Assembly (NCBI RefSeq): GCF_001720165.1
Contig: NZ_MCRI01000012.1
Coordinates: forward strand, 1-64,000
Length of the DNA stretch: 64,000 bases
DNA from: Methylophaga muralis
GTDB taxonomy: Bacteria > Pseudomonadota > Gammaproteobacteria > Nitrosococcales > Methylophagaceae
Direction of reading: 5' to 3'
The notes under the pieces were generated by a model. That model saw only the letters and a program-made list of their open reading frames with translations, was not told the origin of the DNA and made no database searches. Below, in pieces: positions 36,145 to 46,978 of this stretch (position 1 is the stretch's first letter; every line of letters begins with the position of its first letter). Both the position numbers and the translations under genes were made by a program.

Positions 36145-38963
36145 TAGTTCACTTCCTCTTTTTTGATGTGATGCGATGCATGACTGAGTTTGCCAAGCTC
36201 TACCAGAATCATTACCGTGGCACCCACCACCACCAGGAATACCCCTAAATCAAAGGCTATTGCACTGGCCACTTCAAATTTGCCGACAACAGGCCAAGTC
36301 AGATAAGTAAATGAGGTTGTCAGGAACGGATAGCCAATAAACATCGATACCACGCCAGTCAATGTGGCAATCAATAAGCCAATCCAGATCACCCGATGCA
36401 TATCGATTCGTAAACGCTCATTGGTCCAATCAATACCATTAGCTAAGTATTGTGAAATCAAAGCAACCGAAGCAATCAAACCAGCAATAAACCCGCCGCC
36501 CGGCAGATTATGACCACGCAGGAAGATAAACACCGCCACCATCAACATTAGCGGGAACAGTAAACGTGTCAGGGTCTGCATAATAGGCGGATGTGGATCA
36601 TGACTCCAAACCAATCCATCGACATCTTTTGTTGGTGCAAAAAGTTTCAAGCCTTCCAGCATGGCAAATATACCTAAACCGGCTAATGCCAATACTGCAA
36701 TTTCACCCAATGTATCAAAACCACGGAAATCGACCAGAATGACATTGACCACATTGGTACCACCACCACCCGGTTTGGCATTTTCAATAAAGAAGCCAGA
36801 GATAGGTGAGTAGTCGCGGCTCAACACCGCCATGGCTAAAAAGAATACTGAAACAGCAGCGGAGACAGAAATAACGCCATCACGAGTAAAGCGAATATAG
36901 CTGCGTTCCTGCGGTGTGTGTTGCGGCAAAAAGAACAAGGCCAGCAACAACAAAACAATGGTGACGACTTCAACGGATAACTGTGTCAACGCCAAATCCG
37001 GTGCCGAAAACTTCACAAAGCCCAAAGCCACAATCAGACCGACTACCCCAATAGCGATTAATGCGACCAGTCGTTTATGGTGGAGTATGACCGTCAGCAA
37101 ACTGGCCACTATGAGAATCAGTGACATTAATAACGTAATGACATCGGCCTCCATCATCACACGATTGCCGATCAATGGTGAGTTGAACTGGAAGAAGGTA
37201 ACGATACCGAGAACCAATGCACCACCAATTACCCACGTAACTGCTGGTTGTAAGGTGGTTTGATCGAAGGCATCGGTAACTTTTTTCGACAAACGGATAG
37301 TTTTCCACAGTAGCCAATCAAAAACGGCTTTGCCATCAAGGCTATGCAGACCTTTTTCATTCCAGGCGAATAAACGATGGCGCATGGTGTAAACCGCCAC
37401 ACCTAAAACTAAGGCAATGAAACTCATCAATAATGGAATATTAAAACCGTGCCAGATAGCCAGACTGAATTCAGGCGCTGCGGTTTGCAGACTTGATGCC
37501 ACAGCCACCGTCAAAATAGGGCTGATTAAATACATCGGGGCAATCCCGACCAATAAACACAGCACTACCAGGATATCTACTGGGATTTTCATAAAGCGTG
37601 GTGGCTCATGCGGTGTTTTAGGTAGATCAATGGGCTCGCCATTGAAAAACACATCATGGATAAAGCGCAGTGAATAGGCGACTGAGAAGATGGCGGCGAG
37701 TGTGACCAATGCTGGAATCGTCCAGATAGCAAGCGGTGTTCCAGAAGCACTAATCGCCTGTTCAAAAAACATCTCTTTACTCAAGAAACCGTTCAATAAA
37801 GGAACACCTGCCATGGCTGCTGCAGCAATCATTGCCAGTACAGCCGTGTGCGGCATCATTTTGAACAGACCATTAAGCTTACGCATATCACGGGTGCCAG
37901 ACTCATGGTCGATAATACCGGCAACCATAAATAGCGAGCCCTTAAAAGTCGCGTGATTGATGATATGGAAAATTGCAGCAACCAATGCCAGCTCACTGCT
38001 AAAACCAAACAGCAGTGTGATAAGACCCAAATGACTTAACGTTGAGTAAGCCAATAAACCTTTTAAATCATGTTTGAATAAAGCGACGTAAGCACCAAGC
38101 AGTAGGGTGATCAGACCGGCGGAACTGACCAGCCAAACCCATTCCGGAGTGCCGGATAAGGCTGGGAAAAAGCGTGCTAACAAAAAGATACCAGCTTTAA
38201 CCATGGTGGCGGAATGCAGATAAGCCGAAACCGGAGTGGGGGCCGCCATTGCATGGGGCAGCCAGAAATGAAATGGAAATTGAGCTGATTTGGTAAATAC
38301 ACCAAGCAAAATCAAAACTAATGTCGGCAGATATAAGTCATGCCCTTTGATCAAGTCACCAGAAGCTAATACATCCGTTAACTGATAGCTACCCACAATA
38401 TGACCGAGCAGTAACACGCCACCCAGTAACGCTAATCCGCCGCCACCGGTCACAGCAAGTGCCATACGTGCACCTTGACGGGCATCCTGACGATGTTGCC
38501 AGTAACTGATAAGCAGGAATGAGGTGATCGAGGTGAGTTCCCAGAACACCACCAGTTGAAGCAGATTTTCCGATAAAACAATGCCCAGCATCGAACCCAT
38601 AAACATCAGCATGTAGGCGTAAAAACGGCCCATGGAATCTTTTGCAGACAAGTAATAACGGGCATAGATAATTACCAGCAGACCAATCAGTAAGATTAGT
38701 AGCGCAAATAACAGTGCCAGACCGTCTAGTCTAAAAGCGATGTTGAAACCAATAGATGGTAGCCAGGACCATTGTTGAATAATCGTTTCACCGGCAAAGA
38801 CAAATGCCATGGAAGGGAATAGCAGCGCCAGAGTCAGTAAGGTGGTTATACCGGCTACCCAGGCTGAGGCTAATCTATTGTAGCGGGTGGCCCATGCAGC
38901 AAAAGGAGCTGCAAAAAAAGGCAATAAGGCGGCAAGTGGGAGATTAAAACTGAGTAAGCTCAT
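36144..38963 (-). CDS. mrpA: Mrp Na+/H+ antiporter fused subunits A and B
   Basis: 939 residues. Residues ~1-770 are MrpA (NuoL-like; [16 protein letters not shown] near 136, [30 protein letters not shown] around 225-255, [16 protein letters not shown] near 385, and the MrpA C-terminal section). Residues ~795-935 are an MrpB domain ([20 protein letters not shown]). The fusion is usual for group 2 Mrp operons of gammaproteobacteria, explaining the lack of a separate mrpB. First gene of the operon. Confidence 0.94.
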   Translation of the reverse strand: MSLLSFNLPLAALLPFFAAPFAAWATRYNRLASAWVAGITTLLTLALLFPSMAFVFAGETIIQQWSWLPSIGFNIAFRLDGLALLFALLILLIGLLVIIYARYYLSAKDSMGRFYAYMLMFMGSMLGIVLSENLLQLVVFWELTSITSFLLISYWQHRQDARQGARMALAVTGGGGLALLGGVLLLGHIVGSYQLTDVLASGDLIKGHDLYLPTLVLILLGVFTKSAQFPFHFWLPHAMAAPTPVSAYLHSATMVKAGIFLLARFFPALSGTPEWVWLVSSAGLITLLLGAYVALFKHDLKGLLAYSTLSHLGLITLLFGFSSELALVAAIFHIINHATFKGSLFMVAGIIDHESGTRDMRKLNGLFKMMPHTAVLAMIAAAAMAGVPLLNGFLSKEMFFEQAISASGTPLAIWTIPALVTLAAIFSVAYSLRFIHDVFFNGEPIDLPKTPHEPPRFMKIPVDILVVLCLLVGIAPMYLISPILTVAVASSLQTAAPEFSLAIWHGFNIPLLMSFIALVLGVAVYTMRHRLFAWNEKGLHSLDGKAVFDWLLWKTIRLSKKVTDAFDQTTLQPAVTWVIGGALVLGIVTFFQFNSPLIGNRVMMEADVITLLMSLILIVASLLTVILHHKRLVALIAIGVVGLIVALGFVKFSAPDLALTQLSVEVVTIVLLLLALFFLPQHTPQERSYIRFTRDGVISVSAAVSVFFLAMAVLSRDYSPISGFFIENAKPGGGGTNVVNVILVDFRGFDTLGEIAVLALAGLGIFAMLEGLKLFAPTKDVDGLVWSHDPHPPIMQTLTRLLFPLMLMVAVFIFLRGHNLPGGGFIAGLIASVALISQYLANGIDWTNERLRIDMHRVIWIGLLIATLTGVVSMFIGYPFLTTSFTYLTWPVVGKFEVASAIAFDLGVFLVVVGATVMILVELGKLSHASHHIKKEEVN

Positions 38964-39049
38964 GGCGGCTGGTGTGATCCCTGTCGATGCTAGACGATAA
39001 TCGTTTCAGCATTAGGCTTAATAACTCTAAAATATTGTCTTGGTATTTA

Positions 39050-39083
39050 TCTCAAAAGCTAAGCCGGAATATACCGGCTTAGC
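39050..39083 (-). terminator. Terminator after the cytochrome c5 gene
   Basis: Perfect 10-bp inverted repeat GCTAAGCCGG / CCGGCTTAGC around AATATA (39058-39083). On the minus strand it is followed by TTTTGAGATAAA, a short T run. Confidence 0.75.
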
Positions 39084-39104
39084 GTGTTCATGCAATTACT
39101 TTTT

Positions 39105-39596
39105 TTAGTCAGCTGATGAAATCATGTAATCCACAGCAGCTTTTACTTCTTCATCCGTTAGTTTCGGATTACCGCCGCGGGCTGGCATCATATTAAAGCC
39201 TTCAATTGCATGTTTATATACTGTGTCCATGCCTTGTTCAATACGTGGAGCCCAATCAGCAGCATTGCCAATTTTGGGTGAGTTCATCATGCCAGATGCG
39301 TGGCAAACCGCACACACTTGGGTAACGACTTGTTTACCGACACTGTTATCCCCAGCTTGTGCTGTATCTTCGGTTTCATCTGCTACAGGCGCTTCGGCAA
39401 TTTGTTCTTCACCAATATTTTCTCTGGCAACCGGTTTTAATCTTTCGGCAATTGCTTCAGCATCCATGGGTTCTGGTTCGACAACATTGTCGGCAATTGC
39501 CAGCATATTAGACAAAATCAGATTGGCAATTAGAAACAGTACTGCGACAACAATTAAACTGCCGATCAAATACTTAGGTGAATTAGATGATTGCAT
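39105..39596 (-). CDS. Membrane-anchored cytochrome c5-type protein
   Basis: 163 residues: N-terminal membrane anchor (~10-32), an acidic, Ala/Glu-rich linker, then one class I c-type heme domain with CAVCH near residue 92 and axial Met in MMPARGG near 137. Probably a periplasmic electron shuttle to a terminal oxidase or from a dehydrogenase. Transcribed alone. Confidence 0.87.
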   Translation of the reverse strand: MQSSNSPKYLIGSLIVVAVLFLIANLILSNMLAIADNVVEPEPMDAEAIAERLKPVARENIGEEQIAEAPVADETEDTAQAGDNSVGKQVVTQVCAVCHASGMMNSPKIGNAADWAPRIEQGMDTVYKHAIEGFNMMPARGGNPKLTDEEVKAAVDYMISSAD

Positions 39597-39653
39597 GTTT
39601 ACCTCAGTCTTCTTAATAGTGGCACTAATTATACGGGCATATGCTCAGCCGCG

Positions 39654-40658
39654 CTACGCATCAGACAACGGCCCAAGCGTTATTTTGCCTAATGTTTGAG
39701 ATTGGCTTAACAAATCATGGGCTTGTTCAAGTGTTTGGGGGGTCAGCTTGTCAAAATGTCGTTGTGCAATAGGCCGTAATTGATTTAATTCAACCATCTC
39801 AGCGACTTGTTTTAGGATGTTTCCCTGCTGTTGAATATCATTGGTTTGCATACGAGGGCGGGTAAACATGAATTCCCAGACCAATCCTGCACTTTTATTT
39901 TTTAGCAGATTCAAATCGACAGGTTGCTGAAAATTGACCACCAGGGCAATCATCCCCTGCGGTGCAATCAATTCAACCATTTGCGGATAGTAATAGTCGC
40001 TGTCATTGAGACACAAAATATAATCCGGGGCTGACAGATTGGCTTGTTGATAGTTGCTGGTTAAAGAGCCTTGATGACTGACAACCGCATCAGCACCTAA
40101 GGTTTCACACCATTGTTTGCTCTCTGGGCGTGAAGCGGTCGCGACAACGTTCAGTTTGGTGAGTTGTTTGACAAGTTGAATGGCCATTGAACCGACACCG
40201 CCAGCACCACCGATAATCAATAATGTTTTATTCTCATCTTTGACCGCATCAATTTTCAGTCGATCAAACAAACTTTCCCATGCGGTAAGGCTGGTTAACG
40301 CTAAAGCGGCCGCTTGATGCATTTCCAGATTGCTAGGTGCTTTGGCAATAATCCGTGAATCCACCAGTTGGTGCGTCGCATAACAACCCTCTCTGCCAAT
40401 ATCACCAGCGTAGAAGACTTTATCTCCAACCTGAAAGCCTTGGCATTGATCACCAATTTCGACGATGGTGCCAGAGGCATCAAAACCAATGATTTTGCCT
40501 TCTGAATCGGGCTGAATTGTCGATTTAACTTTCAGGTCTACCGGATTCACCGCTACAGCTTCCACGGCAACCAATACGTCATAGCCGGATGCTTTAGGTG
40601 TTGGTTGGCTGATTATTTGCGCCATTGTCTGAGCATTCTGAAACTTTAATGCCTGCAT
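39654..40658 (-). CDS. Zinc-independent MDR-family quinone oxidoreductase / alcohol dehydrogenase-like protein
   Basis: 334-residue medium-chain dehydrogenase/reductase: GroES-like N-domain (AVNPVDLKVKS near 44, GFDASGTIVEIG near 64), Rossmann domain with IGGAGGVGSMAIQLVKQL near 148, NADPH-type. Catalytic-zinc ligands are absent, as in quinone oxidoreductases. The ATG at 40658 follows GGAGAAATAATC and starts at the family N-terminus; the frame is open upstream into the DUF1841 gene but that extension has no family match. Substrate unknown. Last of the rsx-nth run. Confidence 0.85.
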   Translation of the reverse strand: MQALKFQNAQTMAQIISQPTPKASGYDVLVAVEAVAVNPVDLKVKSTIQPDSEGKIIGFDASGTIVEIGDQCQGFQVGDKVFYAGDIGREGCYATHQLVDSRIIAKAPSNLEMHQAAALALTSLTAWESLFDRLKIDAVKDENKTLLIIGGAGGVGSMAIQLVKQLTKLNVVATASRPESKQWCETLGADAVVSHQGSLTSNYQQANLSAPDYILCLNDSDYYYPQMVELIAPQGMIALVVNFQQPVDLNLLKNKSAGLVWEFMFTRPRMQTNDIQQQGNILKQVAEMVELNQLRPIAQRHFDKLTPQTLEQAHDLLSQSQTLGKITLGPLSDA

Positions 40659-40660
40659 GA

Positions 40661-41095
40661 TTATTTCTCCGATAAACGTTGAACTGATCTGAGGTAGGCG
40701 GTTTCTGATGGCGGTTGTTGCTGCTGTTGGGCCAGCCACAATTGTTCAGCCAGGCAATCAACCATTAAATGTTCAGTGGTATGTGCATCGCCTGTTTTAG
40801 CCGATAACTGTTGATAGGCTTGCACGATTCCAGCTGGACGATTGATGGAGAGTTGTTCGTGAACCGCAATGTGCAGTCCCATATGCAGATAGGGATTGGT
40901 CTGACCGTTTTCTACAAAATATTCCTGGCCTGATTGAATAGGTGAGGAGAGCAGGGAGTGATATTCGGGGTGAAGCGTTATTACATCAGCAATCATCTGT
41001 TCTAACGCAGTGAGTATTTGAGCGGATTGCATTTTTTGCCAAACATCATGATATTGTTGGCGTAGTGCATCACGATTCTGACTGAAAACGGCCAT
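40661..41095 (-). CDS. DUF1841 family protein
   Basis: 144 residues, all-helical and soluble, of unknown function. Characteristic segments: HPEYHSLL near residue 40, NPYLHMGLHIAVHEQLSINRPAGI near 66, and HTTEHLMVDCLAEQLW near 105. Overlaps nth (TGATG). The association with nth and rnf genes is common in gammaproteobacteria. Confidence 0.87.
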   Translation of the reverse strand: MAVFSQNRDALRQQYHDVWQKMQSAQILTALEQMIADVITLHPEYHSLLSSPIQSGQEYFVENGQTNPYLHMGLHIAVHEQLSINRPAGIVQAYQQLSAKTGDAHTTEHLMVDCLAEQLWLAQQQQQPPSETAYLRSVQRLSEK

Positions 41096-41745
41096 CAGGC
41101 AGTTATCCGTTGTCGCTGATTGCGACGAAATTCATCACACAAATCAGTCACAATGCATTGATCGCAATGTGGTTTTCTTGCTGTGCAAACATAGCGACCA
41201 TGCAGAATCAACCAGTGATGGGCATCAAGTTTGAATTCTGCCGGAATAACTTTCATCAAGCGATCTTCCACTTCACGGACATTTTTGCCTTTGGCCAGTC
41301 CGGTTCGATTTGACAAACGAAAGATATGGGTATCAACCGCCATGACTGGATGTTTGAAAACGGTGTTGAGAATGACATTGGCGGTTTTGCGACCGACACC
41401 GGGTAAAGCTTCCAATGCTTCACGATCTTCTGGAACTTCGCCGTTATGTTTATCAATCAGTAGCTGGCAGGTTTTGATAACGTTTTCAGCTTTGCTATTA
41501 AACAGGCCGATGGTTTTGATATAGCTTTTCAGACCATCCACACCCAAATCCAGAATCGCCTGCGGCGTATTGGCTACGGGATAAAGTTTATCAGTGGCTT
41601 TATTGACGCCGACATCGGTGGCTTGTGCTGACAGAATCACCGAAATCAGCAATTCAAACGGTGTTGAATAATTCAGCTCTGTGGTGGGCGCTGGGTTTTG
41701 ATCGCGCAGTCTGCTAAAAAATTGTTGCCGCTGCGTTTGATTCAT
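41095..41745 (-). CDS. nth: Endonuclease III
   Basis: 216-residue DNA glycosylase/AP lyase that removes oxidised pyrimidines. Helix-hairpin-helix LPGVGRKTANVILN with the catalytic Lys near 120, catalytic Asp in VDTHIFRLSNR near 138, and the 4Fe-4S set C-x6-C-x2-C-x5-C (CTARKPHCDQCIVTDLC) near the end. Two bases after rsxE. Confidence 0.95.
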   Translation of the reverse strand: MNQTQRQQFFSRLRDQNPAPTTELNYSTPFELLISVILSAQATDVGVNKATDKLYPVANTPQAILDLGVDGLKSYIKTIGLFNSKAENVIKTCQLLIDKHNGEVPEDREALEALPGVGRKTANVILNTVFKHPVMAVDTHIFRLSNRTGLAKGKNVREVEDRLMKVIPAEFKLDAHHWLILHGRYVCTARKPHCDQCIVTDLCDEFRRNQRQRITA

Positions 41746-41747
41746 TG

Positions 41748-42437
41748 TTAGCCCGTTGTGGTTTGAGTTGCCAGCGTTGTTGCTTCGACCTTAACGGCGC
41801 GACGACTGACTCGAGCATCAATCACGTTTTTCAACGCCACGATTAATCCCAGACCGATAAATGCACCGGGCGGCAAAATGGCAATCAGAAATCCACGATA
41901 ATCATCAATAACAGTGATTTCCAAACCGCGAGCAGCTTCACCAAACATTAAGTGTGCCTGGCTAAACAAGGTGCCCTGACCCAATAATTCGCGCATGCCA
42001 CCAAGCAATACCAGCACTGCAGTAAAACCAATCCCCATCATCAGTCCATCGAGTAAAGAGGGTGCGACTGGATTCCGTGCTGCAAAGGCTTCTGCCCGGG
42101 CGATGATCGAACAGTTGGTGACGATTAACGGAATGAAAATACCAAGGATCAGATACAGCTCATGGAACCAGGCATTCATGGACAATTCTATCGCGGTAAC
42201 AATCGACGCAATGATTAAAACAAACACCGGCAACCGTGCTTCATCCGGAATTTGATGACGCAACATGGAAATAATACCGTTTGAAGCGACCAGAGTCAGT
42301 ATGGTGGCCAGGCCAAGTCCCAGCCCATTAATCATGGTATTGGTAACAGCCAACAACGGACACAAACCCAATAATTGCACTAAGGCGGGATTATTTTTCC
42401 ACAGACCTTCTTTAATAATCTGCTGATAGATTGTCAT
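41748..42437 (-). CDS. rsxE: Rnf/Rsx electron transport complex subunit E
   Basis: 229 residues, six helices, with [27 protein letters not shown] near residue 18 and the second conserved Cys loop near 108 ([18 protein letters not shown]). Homologous to RsxA and NqrD; carries part of the membrane iron-sulfur site. Four-base overlap with rsxG. Confidence 0.93.
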   Translation of the reverse strand: MTIYQQIIKEGLWKNNPALVQLLGLCPLLAVTNTMINGLGLGLATILTLVASNGIISMLRHQIPDEARLPVFVLIIASIVTAIELSMNAWFHELYLILGIFIPLIVTNCSIIARAEAFAARNPVAPSLLDGLMMGIGFTAVLVLLGGMRELLGQGTLFSQAHLMFGEAARGLEITVIDDYRGFLIAILPPGAFIGLGLIVALKNVIDARVSRRAVKVEATTLATQTTTG

Positions 42438-43072
42438 GTGTTTTCCTCTGCCGGGATAAACAACTTATCCTGATTAGCTTCAAAAAATTCCAATGTACGT
42501 TTGATGGCATTCACTACGGCGCGAGCGGTAATGGTTGCGCCGGTAAATTGATCAAAATCACCACCATCTTTTTTAACTTTCCACCGCGATTTATCCGGTG
42601 AGTCTAATGACAATCCAGCAAATTGCAGGATCCAGTCATCACGTTGCACATCTATTTTGTCACCCAAGCCGGGGGTTTCTTTGTGACTGATTACACGTAC
42701 TCCAGCCAGACTGCCATCGGTGTAGACAGCAATCAGAATATTGATACTGCCGCTATAACCATCCGGTGCCACACTACTTAATACCGCAGCAACTGGTTCA
42801 TTATTTTTGCGTGCCCGGTACACCATTGTTGGCTCTGTAGTGCCTAATTGCGGGGTAGCGGGTAACACAATCGTGTCATTCAGAATATCGTTGTCATAGA
42901 CCTGTTTGGGCACCAATACATTAATGGCATCCAATAAAGCCAGACGTTCATTTTCTTTAATCTGTTCCCGGGTACTTTCTTCGGTAAACGCCACTAAAGT
43001 TGTTGCCACGATGGCAAACAAAGCCAGCATCAGCCCAACCCGAAACGCCGGTTGATTCCATAATGCTTTCAT
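42434..43072 (-). CDS. rsxG: Rnf/Rsx electron transport complex subunit G
   Basis: 212 residues: one N-terminal helix and a periplasmic FMN-binding domain with the covalent flavin motif [14 protein letters not shown] near residue 178. Start ATG overlaps the reconstructed end of rsxD. Confidence 0.93.
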   Translation of the reverse strand: MKALWNQPAFRVGLMLALFAIVATTLVAFTEESTREQIKENERLALLDAINVLVPKQVYDNDILNDTIVLPATPQLGTTEPTMVYRARKNNEPVAAVLSSVAPDGYSGSINILIAVYTDGSLAGVRVISHKETPGLGDKIDVQRDDWILQFAGLSLDSPDKSRWKVKKDGGDFDQFTGATITARAVVNAIKRTLEFFEANQDKLFIPAEENT

Positions 43073-44098
43073 CGTGCCGCTCCACCATAGACACGTGGCT
43101 GGGTGTAATAATCAATTAGAGGCACCAACATATTCATCAGGATCACGCAAACGCCACACCATCTGGATAACCACCCCAAATACGAATTACATAAGTCAAA
43201 ATGCCAACTCCGGCACCAAACACGATTCGACCTTTCAATGTGGTCGAACCCGACACAGGATCGGTAGCAATAAAAAATGCGCCGAGCATGGTGCCACCAC
43301 TTAATAAATGAAACAGTGGTGAACCGGAAATAGTCGGATCAATCAGGGTGGTAATACTGCTAATAATCAGCAGCGCTAAAATCATCGCCACCGGCACATG
43401 CCAGCTGATAACCTTACGATAAATCAGCCAAATCCCGCCCAAAGCAAACCAGATATTGATCCACTCCCAGCCAAGGCCACCAGCCATACCAAACATAGGC
43501 TGACTGCTGATAAATTCAGGGTGTTGCAGTAATACGATTTGTGTTTTCATCGCATCGAGCGGCGTCGCACCGGAATAGGCATCTATACCCAAACCATTAA
43601 ACTGACCGGTGAAAATCAATTGCAAGGCGCTCATCCAACCCATTGGTTGCTCGGCCAAAGATTGCACAGGCAACCAGGTGGTCATTTCCAATGGAAAGGA
43701 AATCAATAACAACACATAGCCAATCATCGCCGGATTAAAAGGGTTATAACCCAGACCGCCATATAAATGTTTAGCAAAAACAATGGCAAAGGTCACACCA
43801 ATCACCGTCATCCACCATGGTGACAACGGAGGAATCGCCAAAGCCAGTAACACCGCGGTTACCGCTGCACTACCATCACTTAGAAATGGTTTTAATGGAC
43901 GATGACGTAATTTCAGCATCAAGCTTCGGTGATGAGTGCCACTGAAACGGCTAGCGTGACATTAATCAAAACACCCGGACCAAAATAAAAAGTCATGGCA
44001 ATCACGGCCGGAATCAATGCCAGCAGAACTTGCAGCATCTGTAAGGTGACGCGATTAGCACCTGCTAAAAACGGCGGGCTCAGCCGAAAAATAGGCAT
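43069..44098 (-). pseudogene. rsxD: Rnf/Rsx electron transport complex subunit D, two apparent frameshifts
   Basis: Membrane subunit with covalent FMN. The gene reads in three pieces. From ATG 44098 (TGATG overlap with rsxC): [17 protein letters not shown] to VALITEA, then stop. The middle frame (43922-43143): MLKLRHRPLKPF through the flavin site SGATPLDAMKT to GGYPDGVAFA, then stop. The last piece: ILMNMLVPLIDYYTQPRVYG to the rsxG start. One extra base near 43921-43926 (GAAGCTTG to GAAGCTTTG) and one near 43145 (GCGTG to GCGGTG) restore a single 343-residue RsxD. Both are homopolymer losses, so sequencing error is quite possible. Confidence 0.88.
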
Positions 44099-45627
44099 CA
44101 GGCTTTTTCCTCAGTAACCGAATCGGCAGCTTCTGCTGTGTTGGTCGAATCTTCTTCTTTGGCTTTTGCTGCTTTAGTTGCAGCTAAGGCGGCTTTGCGT
44201 TGACGTTGACGTTCTTCTTTTTCCTGCGCTTCACGTTCTAAACGTTCGAGACGGCTTTCATGGCGTTGTCTGGCAAGGTCAGATTTGTGACGCTCACGTT
44301 CCTGATTCATGATTTCAGTTTTGGCAAACCGGAAATAAGAAACCAGCGGTATTTTGCTCGGGCACACATAATCACAGCAACCGCATTCGATACAATCAAA
44401 CAGGTTGTAATCACGGGTTTTATCAAAATCTTTGGCGCGGGAATACCAATACAACTGCTGTGGCAGCAAACTGGCAGGACAGACATCGGCACAATCACCA
44501 CAACGAATACACGGTAACGGTTGTGCTGGCGGGGCCACATCATCAACACCGACCAGAATACAGTTGGCCGTTTTAGTGATCGGTAAATCATCACCAGCCA
44601 GACTGTAACCCATCATCGGACCACCCTGGATAAACGGTTCGTCCGGTTGACGTCGGGTCTCACAGAATACCAATAAGTCTTTGATTGGCGTGCCAAATAA
44701 GGTTTCAAAATTGCCAGCGTGAGGGACGTCTGTACCGGTGACTGTGACCACTCGTGAAATTAACGGTTCACCATGCAAAATAGCGCGGCCTACTGCATAG
44801 GCTGTTCCGGGGTTATGGCAGACGATACCGATATCAATCGGCAATTTATTGGTTGGTACCTGTTTGTTGGTGACAACCTGGATCAATTGTTTTTCACCAC
44901 CCGTTGGATAACGGGTTGGCACTACTACTATTTCAGTTTGAGATAAATGCGATCGGCCGGAGAGGGCATAACGCATCGCTGCTATAGCCTCAGGTTTGTT
45001 GTCTTCAATAGCCAGGATGCAGCGTGAAGCTCGCAGGGCGAACAACATGATCTCTACGCCATCAAGAATACCGTCTGCACGTTCACGCATCAGCATGTCA
45101 TCACAACTGATATATGGTTCGCACTCTGCACCGTTAATCAGTAAGGTTTCAACGCTGTGATGCACACCTGGATTGAGCTTGATAAAGCTTGGAAAACCAG
45201 CGCCACCTAAACCGACAATACCGGCATCCCGAATAATCTGCCGTAATTCATGGGCAGAATGCTGACGGAAATCTTTTATTTGTTGCCGATCAATCCAGCG
45301 ATCCTCGCCATCAGTTTCAATGGTAATACACGGTGCAGAAAGACCTGATGGATGTGGAATGGCATGTTCACCAATGGCAGTTATGACACCGGAACTTGGA
45401 GCGTGCAGACAGACAGAAACATGGCCTTCGGCGCGTGCGATTCGTTGACCTTTTAAGACTTTATCACCGACCTCAACAATTGGCACTGCAGCTGCACCGA
45501 TATGTTGTTGCAAAGGCAACACCAGTTGTTTGCTTATTGGCGTTTTACGAATCGGCCCTTGAGTGGAACGTTTTTTATGACCGGGCAGTTTCAATCCACC
45601 TGGAAAATCACCTAACGGCGCACTCAT
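44098..45627 (-). CDS. rsxC: Rnf/Rsx electron transport complex subunit C
   Basis: 509-residue peripheral NADH/flavin subunit. N-terminal [16 protein letters not shown]/NuoF-like core with [13 protein letters not shown] near 140 and [13 protein letters not shown] near 165, and two 4Fe-4S motifs [12 protein letters not shown] and [12 protein letters not shown] near 370 and 410. Ends with a short charged Ala/Glu/Lys-rich tail, shorter than the repeat-rich tail of E. coli RsxC. Confidence 0.94.
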   Translation of the reverse strand: MSAPLGDFPGGLKLPGHKKRSTQGPIRKTPISKQLVLPLQQHIGAAAVPIVEVGDKVLKGQRIARAEGHVSVCLHAPSSGVITAIGEHAIPHPSGLSAPCITIETDGEDRWIDRQQIKDFRQHSAHELRQIIRDAGIVGLGGAGFPSFIKLNPGVHHSVETLLINGAECEPYISCDDMLMRERADGILDGVEIMLFALRASRCILAIEDNKPEAIAAMRYALSGRSHLSQTEIVVVPTRYPTGGEKQLIQVVTNKQVPTNKLPIDIGIVCHNPGTAYAVGRAILHGEPLISRVVTVTGTDVPHAGNFETLFGTPIKDLLVFCETRRQPDEPFIQGGPMMGYSLAGDDLPITKTANCILVGVDDVAPPAQPLPCIRCGDCADVCPASLLPQQLYWYSRAKDFDKTRDYNLFDCIECGCCDYVCPSKIPLVSYFRFAKTEIMNQERERHKSDLARQRHESRLERLEREAQEKEERQRQRKAALAATKAAKAKEEDSTNTAEAADSVTEEKA

Positions 45628-46184
45628 GATCCGGTTCTCCTTTGCAGGTCAACATGTGAAGGATCCGGCCAGCGCCAAGTGTGCGGGTTCGGTTGAGTTT
45701 CGACCATATCAATACAATCTACTGGACATGGTTCAACACATAATTCGCAGCCGGTGCATTCATTAGCAATAACCGTGTGCATATGTTTGGCAGCGCCGAG
45801 AATGGCGTCTACAGGGCAGGCTTGAATGCACAAAGTACAACCGATACAGCGAGCTTCATCAATCACAGCCAGCATTTTCGGTTTTTCTACCCCACATTCT
45901 TCGTCCAGTGGTTTGGGTTCGACATCAAGTAAATCAGCCAGTGCCTGAATGGTGGCTTCACCACCGGGAGGGCAACGGTTGATATCAACTTCCCCTGCAG
46001 CGATCGCTTCTGCATAAGGTCGGCAACCGGCAAAGCTACATTGACCACATTGAGTTTGCGGCAGGATTTTATCGATTTGATCGACAATCGGATCACCTTG
46101 AACTTTAAAACGTATTGAGGCAAACCCGAGCACAAGTCCCAGAATCAACGCGAGCAGCGTGATAGCAATGATGGCTGTCAACAT
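45624..46184 (-). CDS. rsxB: Rnf/Rsx electron transport complex subunit B
   Basis: 186 residues: membrane anchor, then a 4Fe-4S cluster region ([18 protein letters not shown] near 45) and two ferredoxin motifs [12 protein letters not shown] and [12 protein letters not shown]. Passes electrons toward the membrane subunits. Confidence 0.95.
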   Translation of the reverse strand: MLTAIIAITLLALILGLVLGFASIRFKVQGDPIVDQIDKILPQTQCGQCSFAGCRPYAEAIAAGEVDINRCPPGGEATIQALADLLDVEPKPLDEECGVEKPKMLAVIDEARCIGCTLCIQACPVDAILGAAKHMHTVIANECTGCELCVEPCPVDCIDMVETQPNPHTWRWPDPSHVDLQRRTGS

Positions 46185-46186
46185 GG

Positions 46187-46768
46187 CTAAACCTTCACTA
46201 AACCGGCAAAGCCCATAAAGGCCATCGACATTAATCCGGCAGTGATTAGCCCAATGGCTGCACCTTGGAACGGAACGGGCACATCAGCTGCAGCGAGTCG
46301 TTCACGCATTGCAGCGAAAATGATTAATACAATTGAAAAGCCGACCGCGGCACCAAAGCCATATAAAGCTGATTCCAGAAAACCGTGTTTTTCCTGAACA
46401 TTCAACAAAGCAACACCTAAAACGGCACAGTTGGTGGTGATAAGCGGCAGGAAAATACCTAAAACCTGATACAGCAGCGGGCTGGTTTTATGCACGACCA
46501 TTTCGGTGAATTGAACGACAACGGCAATAACAAAAATAAAACTGATGGTACGCAGAAATTCAAGACCCAGCGGAGACAGCAGGTATTCATTGATCAAATA
46601 ACTACTGATAGATGATAAGGTCAAAACAAATGTGGTTGCCAGCGCCATGCCCATTGCTGTTTCCAGCTTGCGCGAAACACCCATGAACGGACATAGGCCG
46701 AGGAATTTCACCAGCACAATGTTGTTCACCAGAATGGTGCTTATCAAAATTAGGGCATAGTCAGCCAT
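46187..46768 (-). CDS. rsxA: Rnf/Rsx electron transport complex subunit A
   Basis: 193 residues, six helices. [23 protein letters not shown] near 20 and [17 protein letters not shown] near 108 hold the two conserved Cys of the membrane 2Fe-2S site. First gene of rsxABCDGE-nth-DUF1841. Whether the pump moves sodium or protons cannot be told here. Confidence 0.95.
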   Translation of the reverse strand: MADYALILISTILVNNIVLVKFLGLCPFMGVSRKLETAMGMALATTFVLTLSSISSYLINEYLLSPLGLEFLRTISFIFVIAVVVQFTEMVVHKTSPLLYQVLGIFLPLITTNCAVLGVALLNVQEKHGFLESALYGFGAAVGFSIVLIIFAAMRERLAAADVPVPFQGAAIGLITAGLMSMAFMGFAGLVKV

Positions 46769-46978
46769 GTAATAACCTACTGATTTTCTCAGGAATTAGC
46801 ATAAGTTACTGCTCTACCCTGATTCAAATACAAATTATGAACCGAATATTATAGCTTAATAACGCTTTTAATGTAGCGTTGCAGTATGAGGTTAAGGCTT
46901 GATGGTGAAGGACTTAGCGTCTTAGCAACGAGTTCGCAATCTGACTGGTAAAAGAGTCAAAAATTCCTTTGCTTTTTA

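Noticed and set aside
40659-40739. N-terminal extension of the quinone oxidoreductase-like protein
   Set aside because: The extension overlaps the DUF1841 gene and lacks family similarity; a good ribosome site stands before the ATG at 40658.
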